DNA of 41,639 nucleotides, taken from the NCBI GenBank assembly GCA_018822545.1, contig JAHJKA010000076.1, positions 1 to 41,639 of the forward strand. Direction: 5' to 3'. The notes below the pieces were generated by a model. That model did not search any database. It was not told the DNA's origin and saw only the letters and a list, made by a program, of their open reading frames with translations. The stretch is from Pseudomonadota bacterium. GTDB lineage: Bacteria; Desulfobacterota; Desulfobulbia; Desulfobulbales; SURF-16. The translations under genes were made by a program, and so were the position numbers. Shown one piece after another: positions 32,204 to 41,500 of this stretch (positions are counted from its first letter, which is position 1; the number at the start of each line of letters is the position of its first letter).

Positions 32204-34192
32204 TTACTCCTTTTTAAAAAAGGCGCGAACCTCATCAAGGCTGCGGATTATTGGACTCGGCGGGGTGCTTTTTAGAAAGAGCCGGCCATAGGATTTTGCA
32301 AAGAGACGGGCATCAAGAATGGCCAGGAGGCCCTGGTCTGTTGTCGAGCGCATGAGGCGGCCCAAGCCTTGGCGCAGGGTGAGGATGGCCCGTGGCACCT
32401 GAAAGTCGAAAAAAGGGTTGCCGCCCGCCTCCTTGATTTTGTCTGCTCTGGCCATAATAACAGGATCGGAGGGAACTTCAAATGGGAGTTTGTCGATAAT
32501 AACGGCGCTTAAGGTGTTGCCCGGCACATCAACCCCCTCCCAGAAGGAGGCCACGGCCAACAGCACCGAATGCGTTTCCTCTCGAAAATTTTCAAGGAGC
32601 TTTTGTTTGGGGGCCTCACCCTGGACAAAGACCGGGTAGGGCAGACGGTCACTGAGGTATGCGTACATATGGTCCATGGCCTTGATGCTGGTGAACAGCA
32701 CCAGGGCCCGGCCTGACGAGGCTATGAGCAGCTCGTAGATCTCTTCCTGCATGGCCGTGAAAAAGCTACGATCGCTGGGCATGGGAAAGCCGTTGGCTGG
32801 TATGTAAAGGCGGGTCCTGTTTTTATAGTCAAAGGGGGTCGGCAGCTGCAGGGTCTTGGTGTCGTCGCCCAGGCCCAGGCGGCCGAAGAAATAGGAGAAA
32901 TTAGAGCCGGTGGTGAGCGTGGCCGAGGTAAAGATGGTCGATTTGACGGTGTTGTAAAAGGATTTATGGAGATCATGGGCAATATCGATGGGCGAGGCGG
33001 TCAGCGCTACCGTTTTGTCGCGCCGTTCGTACCAATACACATAGGATGAGTCGGGCGGCGCGGTGAAATGTTCCAGGGCGGCGCTGGCCTCGGATGTCCG
33101 GCGCAGAAAGCCGTTCCAGCTTTCATAGCGCAGGCCTACTGCTTCCAGTTGGTCGGCCAGGGTGACAAGGCGGCTGGCCAGCAGTTCGGTCTCTCTATAC
33201 CACTCGTCATTGTCAGCGGTGAAGCTATGGAGGGGGAAGCGGCCCTTTTCCAAAGGAAAGAGCGAGACAAGACGCTGGGCCTGTTGGCTCAGACTTTGGG
33301 CCAGATTCAGGGCCTTTTCCTGGGCCTTGTCTCCCACTGAGTCGGCATGGGCCTTTTCAATGTCGCGGGCCAGGTCAATAAATTGATAATGGCTGAGGCC
33401 GATACCAAAATAGCGGGTGGCGACGTTTTCAAGATGATGGGCCTCGTCAAAGATCACCGATTCGTAGCGCGGCAGCACCTCGGCAAAGCCGTGACGCCTC
33501 AGGGCCAGATCAGAAAAGAAGAGGTGGTGGTTGACAATGAGCAGCCGGGCCTTGCCGGCCTCTTTGCGCAGTCTTGTTACAAAACAAGGGCCGTAATCCG
33601 GACAGTTGCTGCCCAGGCATTGGCTGGTGGTGGCGCTTATTTCCCGCCACAGCGGGCTTTGGTCCGGCAGCCAGTCAAGTTCAGCCCGGTCACCGGTCTC
33701 GGTGTCCTGCAGCCACTCCTCCAGGGCATCCATTCTCATATTCTGGAAGAGGGGGGCCTGGGGCGAAGCCGTGAATTGATGGTAGCGGTAGTAGCAGAGA
33801 TAATTCTGGCGGCCCTTGACGCAGAGGGCTGTAAGCGTTGGGTCGATATGCTCCCGGATAAAGGGAATCTCTTTGTGGAGAATCTGCTCCTGGAGGTTGA
33901 TGGTGCCGGTTGAGACCACAATCTTCTGACCGCTCAAGACCGCCGGGATCAAGTAGGCCAGGGTTTTGCCGATGCCGGTTTCCGCCTCAATGGCCAGTTT
34001 GCGACCCATGACAACATTATGGCCCCAGGGGTCATCCTCATGGAGGATGTCGGCAATGGCGCACGCCATGTCCTGCTGGCCCGGACGGGGGTCAAAGCCG
34101 CTTAATTTTTCAGAAAGCAGGCCGCCGGGGCTGAAAATTTGCCGGGTTTCCGTGCGCAGATCGAAGCTGAACTCCGGGCTTATCCCTTGCAT
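32204..34192 (-). CDS. dinG: DinG-family ATP-dependent DNA helicase
   Basis: A 662-residue XPD-like superfamily 2 helicase. Walker A is in AIEAETGIGKT (about 67-77) and the DEAH box in VIFDEAHHLE (Asp249-His252). The iron-sulfur cluster ligands expected between them are present: Cys133 (GRQNYLC), Cys192, Cys197 and Cys203. The C-terminal helicase lobe has LVLFTSIKAMDHMY, ASFWEGVDVPG and LRQGLGRLMRS. The family unwinds D-loops, R-loops and G4 structures in repair. Its start overlaps the preceding hypothetical gene by 13 bp. Length is close to E. coli DinG/YoaA. Confidence 0.93.
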   Translation of the reverse strand: MQGISPEFSFDLRTETRQIFSPGGLLSEKLSGFDPRPGQQDMACAIADILHEDDPWGHNVVMGRKLAIEAETGIGKTLAYLIPAVLSGQKIVVSTGTINLQEQILHKEIPFIREHIDPTLTALCVKGRQNYLCYYRYHQFTASPQAPLFQNMRMDALEEWLQDTETGDRAELDWLPDQSPLWREISATTSQCLGSNCPDYGPCFVTRLRKEAGKARLLIVNHHLFFSDLALRRHGFAEVLPRYESVIFDEAHHLENVATRYFGIGLSHYQFIDLARDIEKAHADSVGDKAQEKALNLAQSLSQQAQRLVSLFPLEKGRFPLHSFTADNDEWYRETELLASRLVTLADQLEAVGLRYESWNGFLRRTSEASAALEHFTAPPDSSYVYWYERRDKTVALTASPIDIAHDLHKSFYNTVKSTIFTSATLTTGSNFSYFFGRLGLGDDTKTLQLPTPFDYKNRTRLYIPANGFPMPSDRSFFTAMQEEIYELLIASSGRALVLFTSIKAMDHMYAYLSDRLPYPVFVQGEAPKQKLLENFREETHSVLLAVASFWEGVDVPGNTLSAVIIDKLPFEVPSDPVIMARADKIKEAGGNPFFDFQVPRAILTLRQGLGRLMRSTTDQGLLAILDARLFAKSYGRLFLKSTPPSPIIRSLDEVRAFFKKE

Positions 34193-35283
34193 GTTGAAGA
34201 GCGACTGGAGAGGACTGCTAAAAGGCCGTGGCGCCAGGGCCCTACAGGCTCAGGGGGGTTTTTTTGAGCACAGAGTTTGCTTAGCAGCTCAGGTATGGAT
34301 TTGTTGAGGAGATAAATCTCCAGATGAGGGGTGGCGCAGTTTTTTTGAGAAGTACTAAGCGCAGGTGACTCCGGCCAGATGCCCTGGTCAGATGACTTCG
34401 TCCACTGGGCTGCTAACTGGGTCAGGTCAGCAAGGCTTGTTGGGCCCAGGCCATGGCTGGCAATGTCTTGCAGGAGGGTTGCTATTTTTTGGCGGCAATC
34501 CGCCAGACTCTCCAGCCAAAGCTGGCGTTTTTCATGGTAGTTGTCTACGTCCTGGCTACAGTCAGGTAGCGGCAGGCGCAGCAGCCGCACCGGCCGCTGG
34601 CCGCTGATATTCTCATTAACTTCAAAAAAAGGTTCGGCAGCCTCCCCGGAAAAGCAGTTTACAAACCAGGGCTGCCGGTCTCCGGCAAGCAACAGGCGTC
34701 CCCAGGCCTTGATAAGGGATTCTATGCGCACAGGAAATTTGGGGCGGGCAGTGGCGGTCAAGGATTGCAGGAGATCATCTAAGTCCTCGCCCTTGAGAGC
34801 TTGGAAAAGTTCAGCCTGCCGTTCCTCCAGGGAGGCCAGTCCTTCAGCCAGCACTTTCTCTTCCTGGCGCAGGATCTCAGCAAGTTTAAGAAGGAGTCTG
34901 GCCTGCCAGAGTTCTTCGCGGATTCTAGCCGATGTTACTTCAGAGGCCGAAGCCGCGCTTGTCCCGGGCTTGTGCAGGTTGCTGATAATGGCCTGGACCG
35001 TTTTGGGATCGCGGTTTTCCATATACTCCAGGGCCAGATTAGAGAGCCGGCCTTGATAAAAGGCGGCCTCGTTGCCCTTGAGCTCGGCTAGGAGCTGTTT
35101 GAAGCGGACAAGGTCATCGCCCAGGGGCGCGGGGGTATATGCGGGACACAGCTCGTCAGGTTCGCCGCTCTCCTGTTCAAGGGGAGTCAGATGAAAGATC
35201 TGTGAGAAGAAAAGGAGCTGGCTGTGGACATCGGCAACGGTGATGTCGGTTTCCGGGAAATGGTAGGCCACAAGAGAAGTCAT
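34180..35283 (-). CDS. Conserved-looking hypothetical protein, first gene of the dinG operon
   Basis: I do not recognise the family. It is 367 residues, without signal peptide or membrane helices. The middle is strongly helical and charged (LLLKLAEILRQEEKVLAEGLASLEERQAEL), suggesting a coiled coil, followed by WFVNCFSGEAAEPFFEVNENISGQRPVRLLRL and another helical stretch. Codon use resembles the neighbours, and the 3' end overlaps dinG by 13 bp, so it is a real gene and probably expressed with dinG. A role connected with DNA repair is only a guess from position. Confidence 0.75.
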   Translation of the reverse strand: MTSLVAYHFPETDITVADVHSQLLFFSQIFHLTPLEQESGEPDELCPAYTPAPLGDDLVRFKQLLAELKGNEAAFYQGRLSNLALEYMENRDPKTVQAIISNLHKPGTSAASASEVTSARIREELWQARLLLKLAEILRQEEKVLAEGLASLEERQAELFQALKGEDLDDLLQSLTATARPKFPVRIESLIKAWGRLLLAGDRQPWFVNCFSGEAAEPFFEVNENISGQRPVRLLRLPLPDCSQDVDNYHEKRQLWLESLADCRQKIATLLQDIASHGLGPTSLADLTQLAAQWTKSSDQGIWPESPALSTSQKNCATPHLEIYLLNKSIPELLSKLCAQKNPPEPVGPWRHGLLAVLSSRSSTCKG

Positions 35284-35406
35284 GATATTTTTCTACAGAA
35301 ATGAGGTCAAAAATGGTAAAGGCCATACATAAGGGGGCTGGCTGATGCTGGCAAATGCCCCTTCTGTGATCGTGGTCTCTGGAAATTAAAAAAAGTTGTG
35401 AATGAA

Positions 35407-35697
35407 ATGAAAACCAAAGAGAAAATATACCTGGCCGGACTGGTGGCTTTTTATCTCGTCTGCGTGATCCGTTATATCCCCGGGGATCTGGGGATGACCT
35501 TGTATCACACAGGGAAGAGTTTTTTGACCCTGGCGCCTTTTGCGGTGGCTCTGACCATTGTCATCGTCACCATTATGCAGAAAATTGTCGGGGCCAAATT
35601 GCCATGGGATCGCGTTCTCCGCTTTTATCTCTTGTTTGCAATCATAATCGAAATTTTTGCCGGGGTGTATAATTATTTGGCACGGGCCGTGGTCTGA
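35407..35697 (+). CDS. Small membrane protein, function unknown
   Basis: A 96-residue protein with three hydrophobic helices (IYLAGLVAFYLVCVI, FLTLAPFAVALTIVIVTIM and FYLLFAIIIEIFAGVYNYL). No family recognised. The ATG at 35407 is preferred; a GTG three codons upstream at 35398 is also open, and neither has a good ribosome binding site. The gene stands alone between the dinG operon (divergent) and the parvulin gene (convergent). Confidence 0.6.
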   Translation: MKTKEKIYLAGLVAFYLVCVIRYIPGDLGMTLYHTGKSFLTLAPFAVALTIVIVTIMQKIVGAKLPWDRVLRFYLLFAIIIEIFAGVYNYLARAVV

Positions 35698-35759
35698 TTT
35701 GCTCGGCTGCGAGTCATCAAAAAAGTTCGTCGTCAAAGTCTGAAAAAAGGCTGTCCATC

Positions 35760-35829
35760 AAACACAAAGGCACAAAGACACAGAGGTTTTTTTCAAGCAA
35801 CCCCTCTGTGTCTTTGTGCCTTTGTGTTT
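35760..35829. repeat. 27-bp perfect inverted repeat
   Basis: The left arm at 35760-35786 (AAACACAAAGGCACAAAGAC, then ACAGAGG) pairs without mismatch with 35803-35829, around a 16-nt T-rich loop. It lies between two convergent genes. Similar GTGTCTTTGTGCCTTTGTG palindromes are, to my knowledge, dispersed in many environmental genomes. It could also act as a bidirectional terminator. Confidence 0.85.
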
Positions 35830-35913
35830 AGAAATATGGGCACGATAACCTTTGCGCTCCCCTCATGCCACTAGATGGGGAGCAACAAAGGCAACAACCG
35901 CTTTGTCCGGTTC

Positions 35914-36771
35914 TTAGTGGATGGTCACCGGGAACTTCTTTTTCAGGTTGGCCAGGATGCTTTCCACTTCGGCCTGTTGGCTTTCAGCCTGCACCTTGTT
36001 TTTGATGTCATCGCGCACCTCAGCAAGGGGGGTGAAGCCAGGACCCTTGCTATCGGTCACCTTGATGACGTGCCAGCCAAACTGGGTCTGAAATGGTTCG
36101 CAGACGTCACCCTTCTTGGTGGCAAAGGCCGCTGTCTCAAATTCAGGAACCATACTTCCCCGGCCAAAAAAACCGAGATCGCCACCATTCATTTTGGAAC
36201 CTGGATCGTCAGAGAGCTTTTGGGCCAGAACGTCAAAGGCCTCGCCCTTGTTAAGGCGGTTTTTGATGTCAGTGATTTTGGCTTTGGCAGCAGCCACCTG
36301 CTCGTCGTTGCCGGCATCGGTAACCTTGATCAAAATATGCTGGGCCTTGACCATCTCGTCATGGGCATATTCGGCCTTGTGACTGTCGTAATAAGCCTGG
36401 ATGGCCGCATCAGCCACCTCTGTCTTGCCGGTATTGCGGATAATGAATTCCTCAACCAGGATTCGGCCGGTCATGTCTTTGAGTTTGTTTTGGATAGAGG
36501 CTTCCTTGTCGATACCCTGGGCCTTGGCCTCCTGGGTCAGGATGGAAAAATCGGCCCAGCGGTTGAGCATGCTTTGTTGCAGTTCGGGTTGGCTGTCCAT
36601 CATGGCTTTCAGTTGGGGGGGCATGCCAACCAGCATTTGGTCAAACTGGGCTTGGGTCAGGCTGTCTGCGCCGGCGGTTACCAGAACCTTTGAGCCGTCT
36701 TCGGCCAAGGCAAAACTCGTTGATAAAAATAAGAGGCCACAGAGAAGGGGAAGAATAGTTTTTTTCTGCAT
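35914..36771 (-). CDS. Periplasmic parvulin-type peptidyl-prolyl isomerase (PpiC/SurA-like)
   Basis: 285 residues from the ATG at 36771, chosen for AGGAG upstream and because it begins the signal peptide (cleavage near SFALA|EDG, residue 23); the longer frame upstream is not signal-like. An N-terminal SurA-like helical domain covers about 30-135. One rotamase domain follows: VKAQHILIKVTD, FDVLAQKLSDDPGSKMNGGDLGFFGRGSMVPEFETAAF and FQTQFGWHVIKV. The family folds exported proteins such as outer-membrane barrels. It has only one parvulin domain, unlike SurA's two. It follows the beta-helix gene, with a 124-bp gap. Confidence 0.9.
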   Translation of the reverse strand: MQKKTILPLLCGLLFLSTSFALAEDGSKVLVTAGADSLTQAQFDQMLVGMPPQLKAMMDSQPELQQSMLNRWADFSILTQEAKAQGIDKEASIQNKLKDMTGRILVEEFIIRNTGKTEVADAAIQAYYDSHKAEYAHDEMVKAQHILIKVTDAGNDEQVAAAKAKITDIKNRLNKGEAFDVLAQKLSDDPGSKMNGGDLGFFGRGSMVPEFETAAFATKKGDVCEPFQTQFGWHVIKVTDSKGPGFTPLAEVRDDIKNKVQAESQQAEVESILANLKKKFPVTIH

Positions 36772-36895
36772 GCACTTTGCTCCTGTGTTGGGTGGATTAC
36801 AAGGTCTCATGATAGATATGAGATAACCAAAATTATAAGGGGGAAAAAGCTCTCTGTTTACAAATCGATCGGTGACCGAAAAAAATATTAAAAAA

Positions 36896-37699
36896 TTAAC
36901 TGCGAATGATGGAGCAGGCCTTGTGTAGGCCTGACGGCACAGTGGTATTTGGCAGCACCATGCAGCGAGGTCCGAGCAGGGTGCCGGGGTTGGTAACAGA
37001 GTTGCAACCCGTCTGGACATTGTCCCCCAAGATGGCGCCGAATTTCCGGAGGCCGGAATCCAGGGAACCATCCGGAGTCTTTACCTGAACATTGCCGCTG
37101 GTAAAACGGAGATTGGCGAGTTTAGTACCTGCTCCGAGATTGGCGTTGTTGCCGAGGATGGAGTCACCCAGATAGGCGAAATGGCCGGCCTTGGCATCAT
37201 TTAAAAAGATAGAATGTTTTACCTCGGTCACATGGCCCACCACGCAGCGTTTACCAAACACACAGTAGCCTCGAATATAGGCGCCCTGACGAACCACAGT
37301 CTGATCATCAATAATGGTTGGTGATGAGATCATGACGCCCGGTTCAATAAGCACGCCTTTGCCTATTTGTATCTGGTTGCCTAGAAAGGAGACTCCGGCC
37401 ATAATCACCGAAGCGCCGTCCAGGATCTTCCCGTCTTTGCAGACCTTGAGCAGCCCTTTGGGGGCATCGCCAAAGGTGATATCCACCTCGTCGCCGCTGT
37501 ACACGTCCGCTTCGTGAAGGACAATGGTCTTTGTTAAAGGTTCGCCATTTTTTGGGAAAATTTTACTGAAATCAGGATACAAGGCCTCATTCATGAATGC
37601 TTTGAGATGACTGAGGCCTTGCCATACATACTCTGTGCCCATGAAAAGCTTGGAATAAGAGAATTCGCTAAGATCAAAAAAAGAGGTGCAGGTGAGCAT
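36896..37699 (-). CDS. Left-handed beta-helix (hexapeptide repeat) protein, GlmU C-terminal-like
   Basis: 267 residues from the ATG at 37699; an in-frame ATG at 37750 is possible, and neither has a clear ribosome binding site. The second half is a hexapeptide-repeat helix: GKGVLIEPGVMISSPTIID, RQGAYIRGYCVFGKRCVVGHVTEVKHSIFLNDAKAGHFAYLGDSILGNNANLGAGTKLANLRF, then NPGTLLGPRCMVLPNTTVPSG. This resembles the acetyltransferase half of GlmU and sugar nucleotidyltransferase-associated helices. No nucleotidyltransferase GXGTRM signature is seen at the N-terminus. Likely an acyl- or acetyltransferase acting on a nucleotide sugar; substrate unknown. Confidence 0.8.
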   Translation of the reverse strand: MLTCTSFFDLSEFSYSKLFMGTEYVWQGLSHLKAFMNEALYPDFSKIFPKNGEPLTKTIVLHEADVYSGDEVDITFGDAPKGLLKVCKDGKILDGASVIMAGVSFLGNQIQIGKGVLIEPGVMISSPTIIDDQTVVRQGAYIRGYCVFGKRCVVGHVTEVKHSIFLNDAKAGHFAYLGDSILGNNANLGAGTKLANLRFTSGNVQVKTPDGSLDSGLRKFGAILGDNVQTGCNSVTNPGTLLGPRCMVLPNTTVPSGLHKACSIIRS

Positions 37700-38034
37700 G
37701 GTTAGGCTGTATGAGGTGTGAGTTTTATGGAGGACATTGCATAACTGCAAAAAAAGCTACCGTATCATGGTGTAAAATATTTATTTCTTCAAGGGTTTTA
37801 TGCCTGTTTTTCGGGAAAAAACAGCTGCTTATCAGGAAAGAGCTGTCACTTCTCGATCAATGCTTGTCTTCCTTGACTTAGTCTGTTCCAGTGTTTACGT
37901 TTAAACGACTTTACTTTCCGGCCCTTTTTTTGGCGCTTTGATTTCCCTTCGACTCGACAGTCATGGGCGCCGGAATCCCTTGATGTACTCTCTGTCTTCT
38001 TAATTGAAGGCTGTTACTTTATTTGGAGGTTTTT
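37700..38034 (+). promoter_or_regulatory. Upstream region of lon
   Basis: The gap holds a small hairpin CTGTTTTT-CGGGA-AAAAACAG (37804-37824). A possible sigma-70 promoter is TTGACT (37873-37878) with TACGTT (37896-37901) at 17-bp spacing. No heat-shock sigma-32 or CIRCE element was identified. The Shine-Dalgarno GGAGG is at 38025-38029. Confidence 0.35.
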
Positions 38035-40407
38035 GTGGATATAAACGATCCTCTTGCCGCGGGTATAGGTGATCTGGCAGATATTGACGAGCCGGATATC
38101 CCTGAGCAGCTGCCGGTGATGGCAGTACGCGATATTGTTGTCTTTAATTATATGATTATTCCTCTTTTTGTGGGGCGTGCTGCTTCTGTTGAAGCGGTGC
38201 AGGATGCCTTGGCCAAAGACAAGCTGCTCATGCTTGCCACCCAGAAGGATTCGGCCATTGATGAGCCCACTGCCGATGACGTCTATAAGGTTGGTATGGT
38301 CTGTATGATCATGCGGACCCTGAAGTTGCCCGACGGTCGTCTTAAGGTGCTCGTTCAGGCCATCCAAAAGGCTGAAATCAAGCAGTTTACCCAGACCGAC
38401 CCCTTCTTTGTCGCGGACATCGATGTCATCGAGAGCCCGGAAGAGGCGATCATGACTGTTGAGATTGAAGCCTTGATGCGCAATGTTCGCGAGCAGACGG
38501 AAAAAATTCTTTCTTTGAAAGGTGTCATGTCGTCGGAGCTGCTTGCTATCTTAAACGGCATTGAAGAACCAGGTCGCCTCGCTGATCTGGTGGTCTCTAA
38601 TCTTCGCCTTAAGACCCATGAGTCGCAGGCCGTACTGGAGACCTTTGATCCGGTGGAGCGTCTACATAAAGTCTTGGAATACCTCAATAAAGAGCTTGAA
38701 GTTTCCACCATGCAGGCCAAAATCCAGTCCGAGGCCAAGGAGGAGATGGGTCGTAGCCAGCGTGAATATTATCTGCGTGAACAGATCCAGGCCATGAAGA
38801 AGGAGCTCGGGGATTATGATGAAAAATCCCAGGAGATTGAAGAGCTGCAGGCCCGTTTCAAAAAGGAGCGCTTGCCCTCCACGGTAAAAAAAGAAGGGGA
38901 AAAACAGCTGAAACGCCTGGAGATGATGCATCCAGATGCCTCGGAGGCCTCCACCATCCGGACGTATCTCGACTGGCTTCTTGATGTGCCCTGGCGTAAA
39001 TCAACCAAGGACCGGCTGGATCTGAAGATCGCCAAGCAGGTCCTGGACGAGGACCATTTCGGTCTCGACAAGATTAAAGAACGTATCCTCGAATATCTGG
39101 CGGTCCGCAAACTCAATAAGTCCACCAAGGGGCCCATTCTTTGTTTTGTTGGCCCTCCAGGCGTTGGTAAGACCTCGCTGGGTAAGTCCATCGCCCGGGC
39201 CATGGGGCGCAAATTCGCCCGCTTTTCCCTGGGCGGTATGCGGGATGAGGCCGAGATCCGTGGCCATCGTCGCACCTATGTCGGTGCCATGCCGGGTCGG
39301 ATTATCCAGGGCTTAAAGACCGTGGGTTCAAACAACCCGATCTTTATGCTTGATGAGATCGACAAGGTGGGGGCCGACTATCGCGGCGATCCTTCCTCCG
39401 CTCTGCTTGAGGTTCTTGATCCAGAGCAGAATTCCGAGTTCTCCGATCATTATCTCAATCTGCCCTGTGATCTGTCCAAGGTGATGTTCATCACCACGGC
39501 CAATATGAGCGATACCATTCCTAGTCCCCTTTTGGACAGGATGGAGGTGATTACCCTTTCCGGCTATACCCACGAGGAGAAGCTGGAGATTGCCAAGCGC
39601 TATCTGGTGCCTCGCCAGATCAAGGAAAACGGTATTCGCGCTAAGCACATCACTCTGGAAGATGACACCCTTACCCTGATGATCAGCCATTATACCAGGG
39701 AGGCGGGCTTACGTAATCTGGAGCGGGAGATCGGCAAGGTTTGTCGTAAGGTGGCTCGTAAAGTTGCTGAAGGCGGCAAGGGGCCTTACGTTATCTCCAG
39801 TCGTACCCTGGCCAAGTATCTTGGACCTCCCAAGGTTATTCCTGAGGCGGATGTTGATAATATTGATCAGCCTGGCCTGGCCACCGGTCTGGCCTGGACC
39901 GAAGTGGGCGGCGAGATCCTCTATATTGAGGTGTCACTGCTGCCTGGTAAGGGCGGTCTGCAGCTCACCGGCCAATTGGGTGATGTCATGAAGGAGTCGG
40001 CCCAGGCGGCGCTTACCGTCTGCAAATCCATGCTGAAGAAGCTCAAGTTTTCCGATGATTATTTTGACACCAAGGATATCCATCTCCATGTGCCGGCCGG
40101 CGCCATTCCCAAGGACGGGCCATCGGCAGGTATCACCATGGCCGTGGCCCTTTACTCGGCCATGTGTAACAAGAAGGTGCCCAGAGATCTGGCCATGACC
40201 GGTGAGATCACCCTGCGCGGCCGGGTTCTACCCATTGGCGGCTTGAAGGAAAAGGCCCTGGCGGCCCTGCGGGCTAATATCAAGACGGTGATCATCCCTG
40301 ATCAGAATAAAAAAGATCTGGTGGAGATTCCGGAAGATCTGCGCAAGCAGATCAATTTTGTGCCGGTAAAGAATATTGCCCAGGTCATCAGTCAGGTCTT
40401 TAAGTAA
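38035..40407 (+). CDS. lon: ATP-dependent protease Lon
   Basis: 790 residues from the GTG at 38035, which has GGAGG 5 nt upstream; the frame's TTG at 38023 lies partly in that ribosome binding site and is not the start. Lon substrate domain: [23 protein letters not shown] at the N-terminus. AAA+: Walker A GPPGVGKT at 373-380 and Walker [11 protein letters not shown]. The protease has the Ser-Lys dyad: Ser697 in KDGPSAG and Lys740 in GGLKEKAL, spaced 43 apart as in E. coli Lon. It degrades misfolded and regulatory proteins in the cytoplasm. mltG starts 7 bp after the stop. Confidence 0.97.
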   Translation: MDINDPLAAGIGDLADIDEPDIPEQLPVMAVRDIVVFNYMIIPLFVGRAASVEAVQDALAKDKLLMLATQKDSAIDEPTADDVYKVGMVCMIMRTLKLPDGRLKVLVQAIQKAEIKQFTQTDPFFVADIDVIESPEEAIMTVEIEALMRNVREQTEKILSLKGVMSSELLAILNGIEEPGRLADLVVSNLRLKTHESQAVLETFDPVERLHKVLEYLNKELEVSTMQAKIQSEAKEEMGRSQREYYLREQIQAMKKELGDYDEKSQEIEELQARFKKERLPSTVKKEGEKQLKRLEMMHPDASEASTIRTYLDWLLDVPWRKSTKDRLDLKIAKQVLDEDHFGLDKIKERILEYLAVRKLNKSTKGPILCFVGPPGVGKTSLGKSIARAMGRKFARFSLGGMRDEAEIRGHRRTYVGAMPGRIIQGLKTVGSNNPIFMLDEIDKVGADYRGDPSSALLEVLDPEQNSEFSDHYLNLPCDLSKVMFITTANMSDTIPSPLLDRMEVITLSGYTHEEKLEIAKRYLVPRQIKENGIRAKHITLEDDTLTLMISHYTREAGLRNLEREIGKVCRKVARKVAEGGKGPYVISSRTLAKYLGPPKVIPEADVDNIDQPGLATGLAWTEVGGEILYIEVSLLPGKGGLQLTGQLGDVMKESAQAALTVCKSMLKKLKFSDDYFDTKDIHLHVPAGAIPKDGPSAGITMAVALYSAMCNKKVPRDLAMTGEITLRGRVLPIGGLKEKALAALRANIKTVIIPDQNKKDLVEIPEDLRKQINFVPVKNIAQVISQVFK

Positions 40408-40414
40408 GGCTGCC

Positions 40415-41470
40415 ATGGTTTCATCTTCGCAAACTGCCCTGCAGAAATGGGGCACAATAATGGCCAGGATTATTATCCCGGCCATTATTGTTTTGAGTCC
40501 GCTCTGCTGGTTTTTTTCCTACCCCATAATGCCGGGACCTGGTCCTTCTGGCGGCGATGAGGTAAGGGTTTTTATTCCCCAGGGCAAGGGCTTTCATGGG
40601 GTTTACCGGGCCCTTGTTGACCATGCTGTTCTTGACGAGGATGTTCGTTTTGGCGTGCTGGCCAGTTGGCGCGGGGTTTCCAAAAAACTCCAGGCCGGCG
40701 AGTATGTTTTTAGTCGTCCGGCCACCCCTTCTGATGTTCTGGAAAAACTTCTTAAGGGTTCCACCCTGCTGCACCCCATTACCTTCCAGGAAGGTCTGAG
40801 TATGCATCAGGTGGTGGAAGAGCTGAGTCGCCAGGGCTGGGGGAACAAGGAGGAGCTCCTTGCTCTGTGCCGCGACCCTGAGTTTATTGCAGCTTTGGGC
40901 GTTTCCGCCAGCACTCTTGAGGGCTATCTTTTTCCGGATACCTATCATCTGTCGCGGGGCCAGAATGGTCGGGCGGTCCTGAAGATGATGGTGGAGCGTT
41001 TCTTTGAGGTCAGCAAAATGTTGGCCCCGGAGCAGGCGTCCTCGGCGGAACGGCAGGATGGAGATGTGCTGAACATGAATCTCCATGATGCTGTCATTCT
41101 GGCCTCCATTGTTGAAAAAGAGACCGGAGTTGCCAGTGAGCGCCCCCAGATCGCCCGGGTCTTTCTCAATCGCCTGGAACGTAAGATGCGTCTTCAGGCC
41201 GATCCCACCGTTATCTATGGCATAGACGATTTTGACGGCGATCTCACCCGCCGCGACCTGCGTACCCCGTCGGCCTATAATACCTATCTTCTCAGAGGTC
41301 TGCCGGTCGGCCCCATCGCCAACCCAGGCAAAGATTCCCTGCAAGCGGTTCTCCAGCCTGCCGAGGGCGACTGGCTTTATTTCGTTGCCCGTGGCGATGG
41401 TACCCACCACTTCTCCACCACTCTCAAAGAGCATAACAAGGCCGTCTATCAGTTTCAGAAGAAGCGGTAG
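40415..41470 (+). CDS. mltG: Endolytic murein transglycosylase MltG (YceG-like)
   Basis: 351 residues from the ATG at 40415, which has TAAGG upstream and lies 7 bp after the lon stop; a longer frame overlaps lon and a shorter start at 40460 is possible. One membrane anchor (IIIPAIIVLSPLCWFFSY) precedes a LysM-like region and the YceG domain. The catalytic Glu169 lies in LEGYLFPDTYHL. Further family marks are ASIVEKETGVASERPQIARVFLNRL, LQADPTVIYGI, YNTYLLRGLPVGPIANPGKDSL and FVARGDGTHHFSTTLKEHN. It cuts nascent glycan strands and limits their length. Length is typical. Confidence 0.95.
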   Translation: MVSSSQTALQKWGTIMARIIIPAIIVLSPLCWFFSYPIMPGPGPSGGDEVRVFIPQGKGFHGVYRALVDHAVLDEDVRFGVLASWRGVSKKLQAGEYVFSRPATPSDVLEKLLKGSTLLHPITFQEGLSMHQVVEELSRQGWGNKEELLALCRDPEFIAALGVSASTLEGYLFPDTYHLSRGQNGRAVLKMMVERFFEVSKMLAPEQASSAERQDGDVLNMNLHDAVILASIVEKETGVASERPQIARVFLNRLERKMRLQADPTVIYGIDDFDGDLTRRDLRTPSAYNTYLLRGLPVGPIANPGKDSLQAVLQPAEGDWLYFVARGDGTHHFSTTLKEHNKAVYQFQKKR

Positions 41471-41500
41471 TTGTAGCGAGTATCGGTGTATTACAGAACA

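Noticed and set aside
40421..41434. 337-codon minus-strand frame opposite mltG
   Set aside because: Antisense to a well-supported gene and without recognisable motifs.
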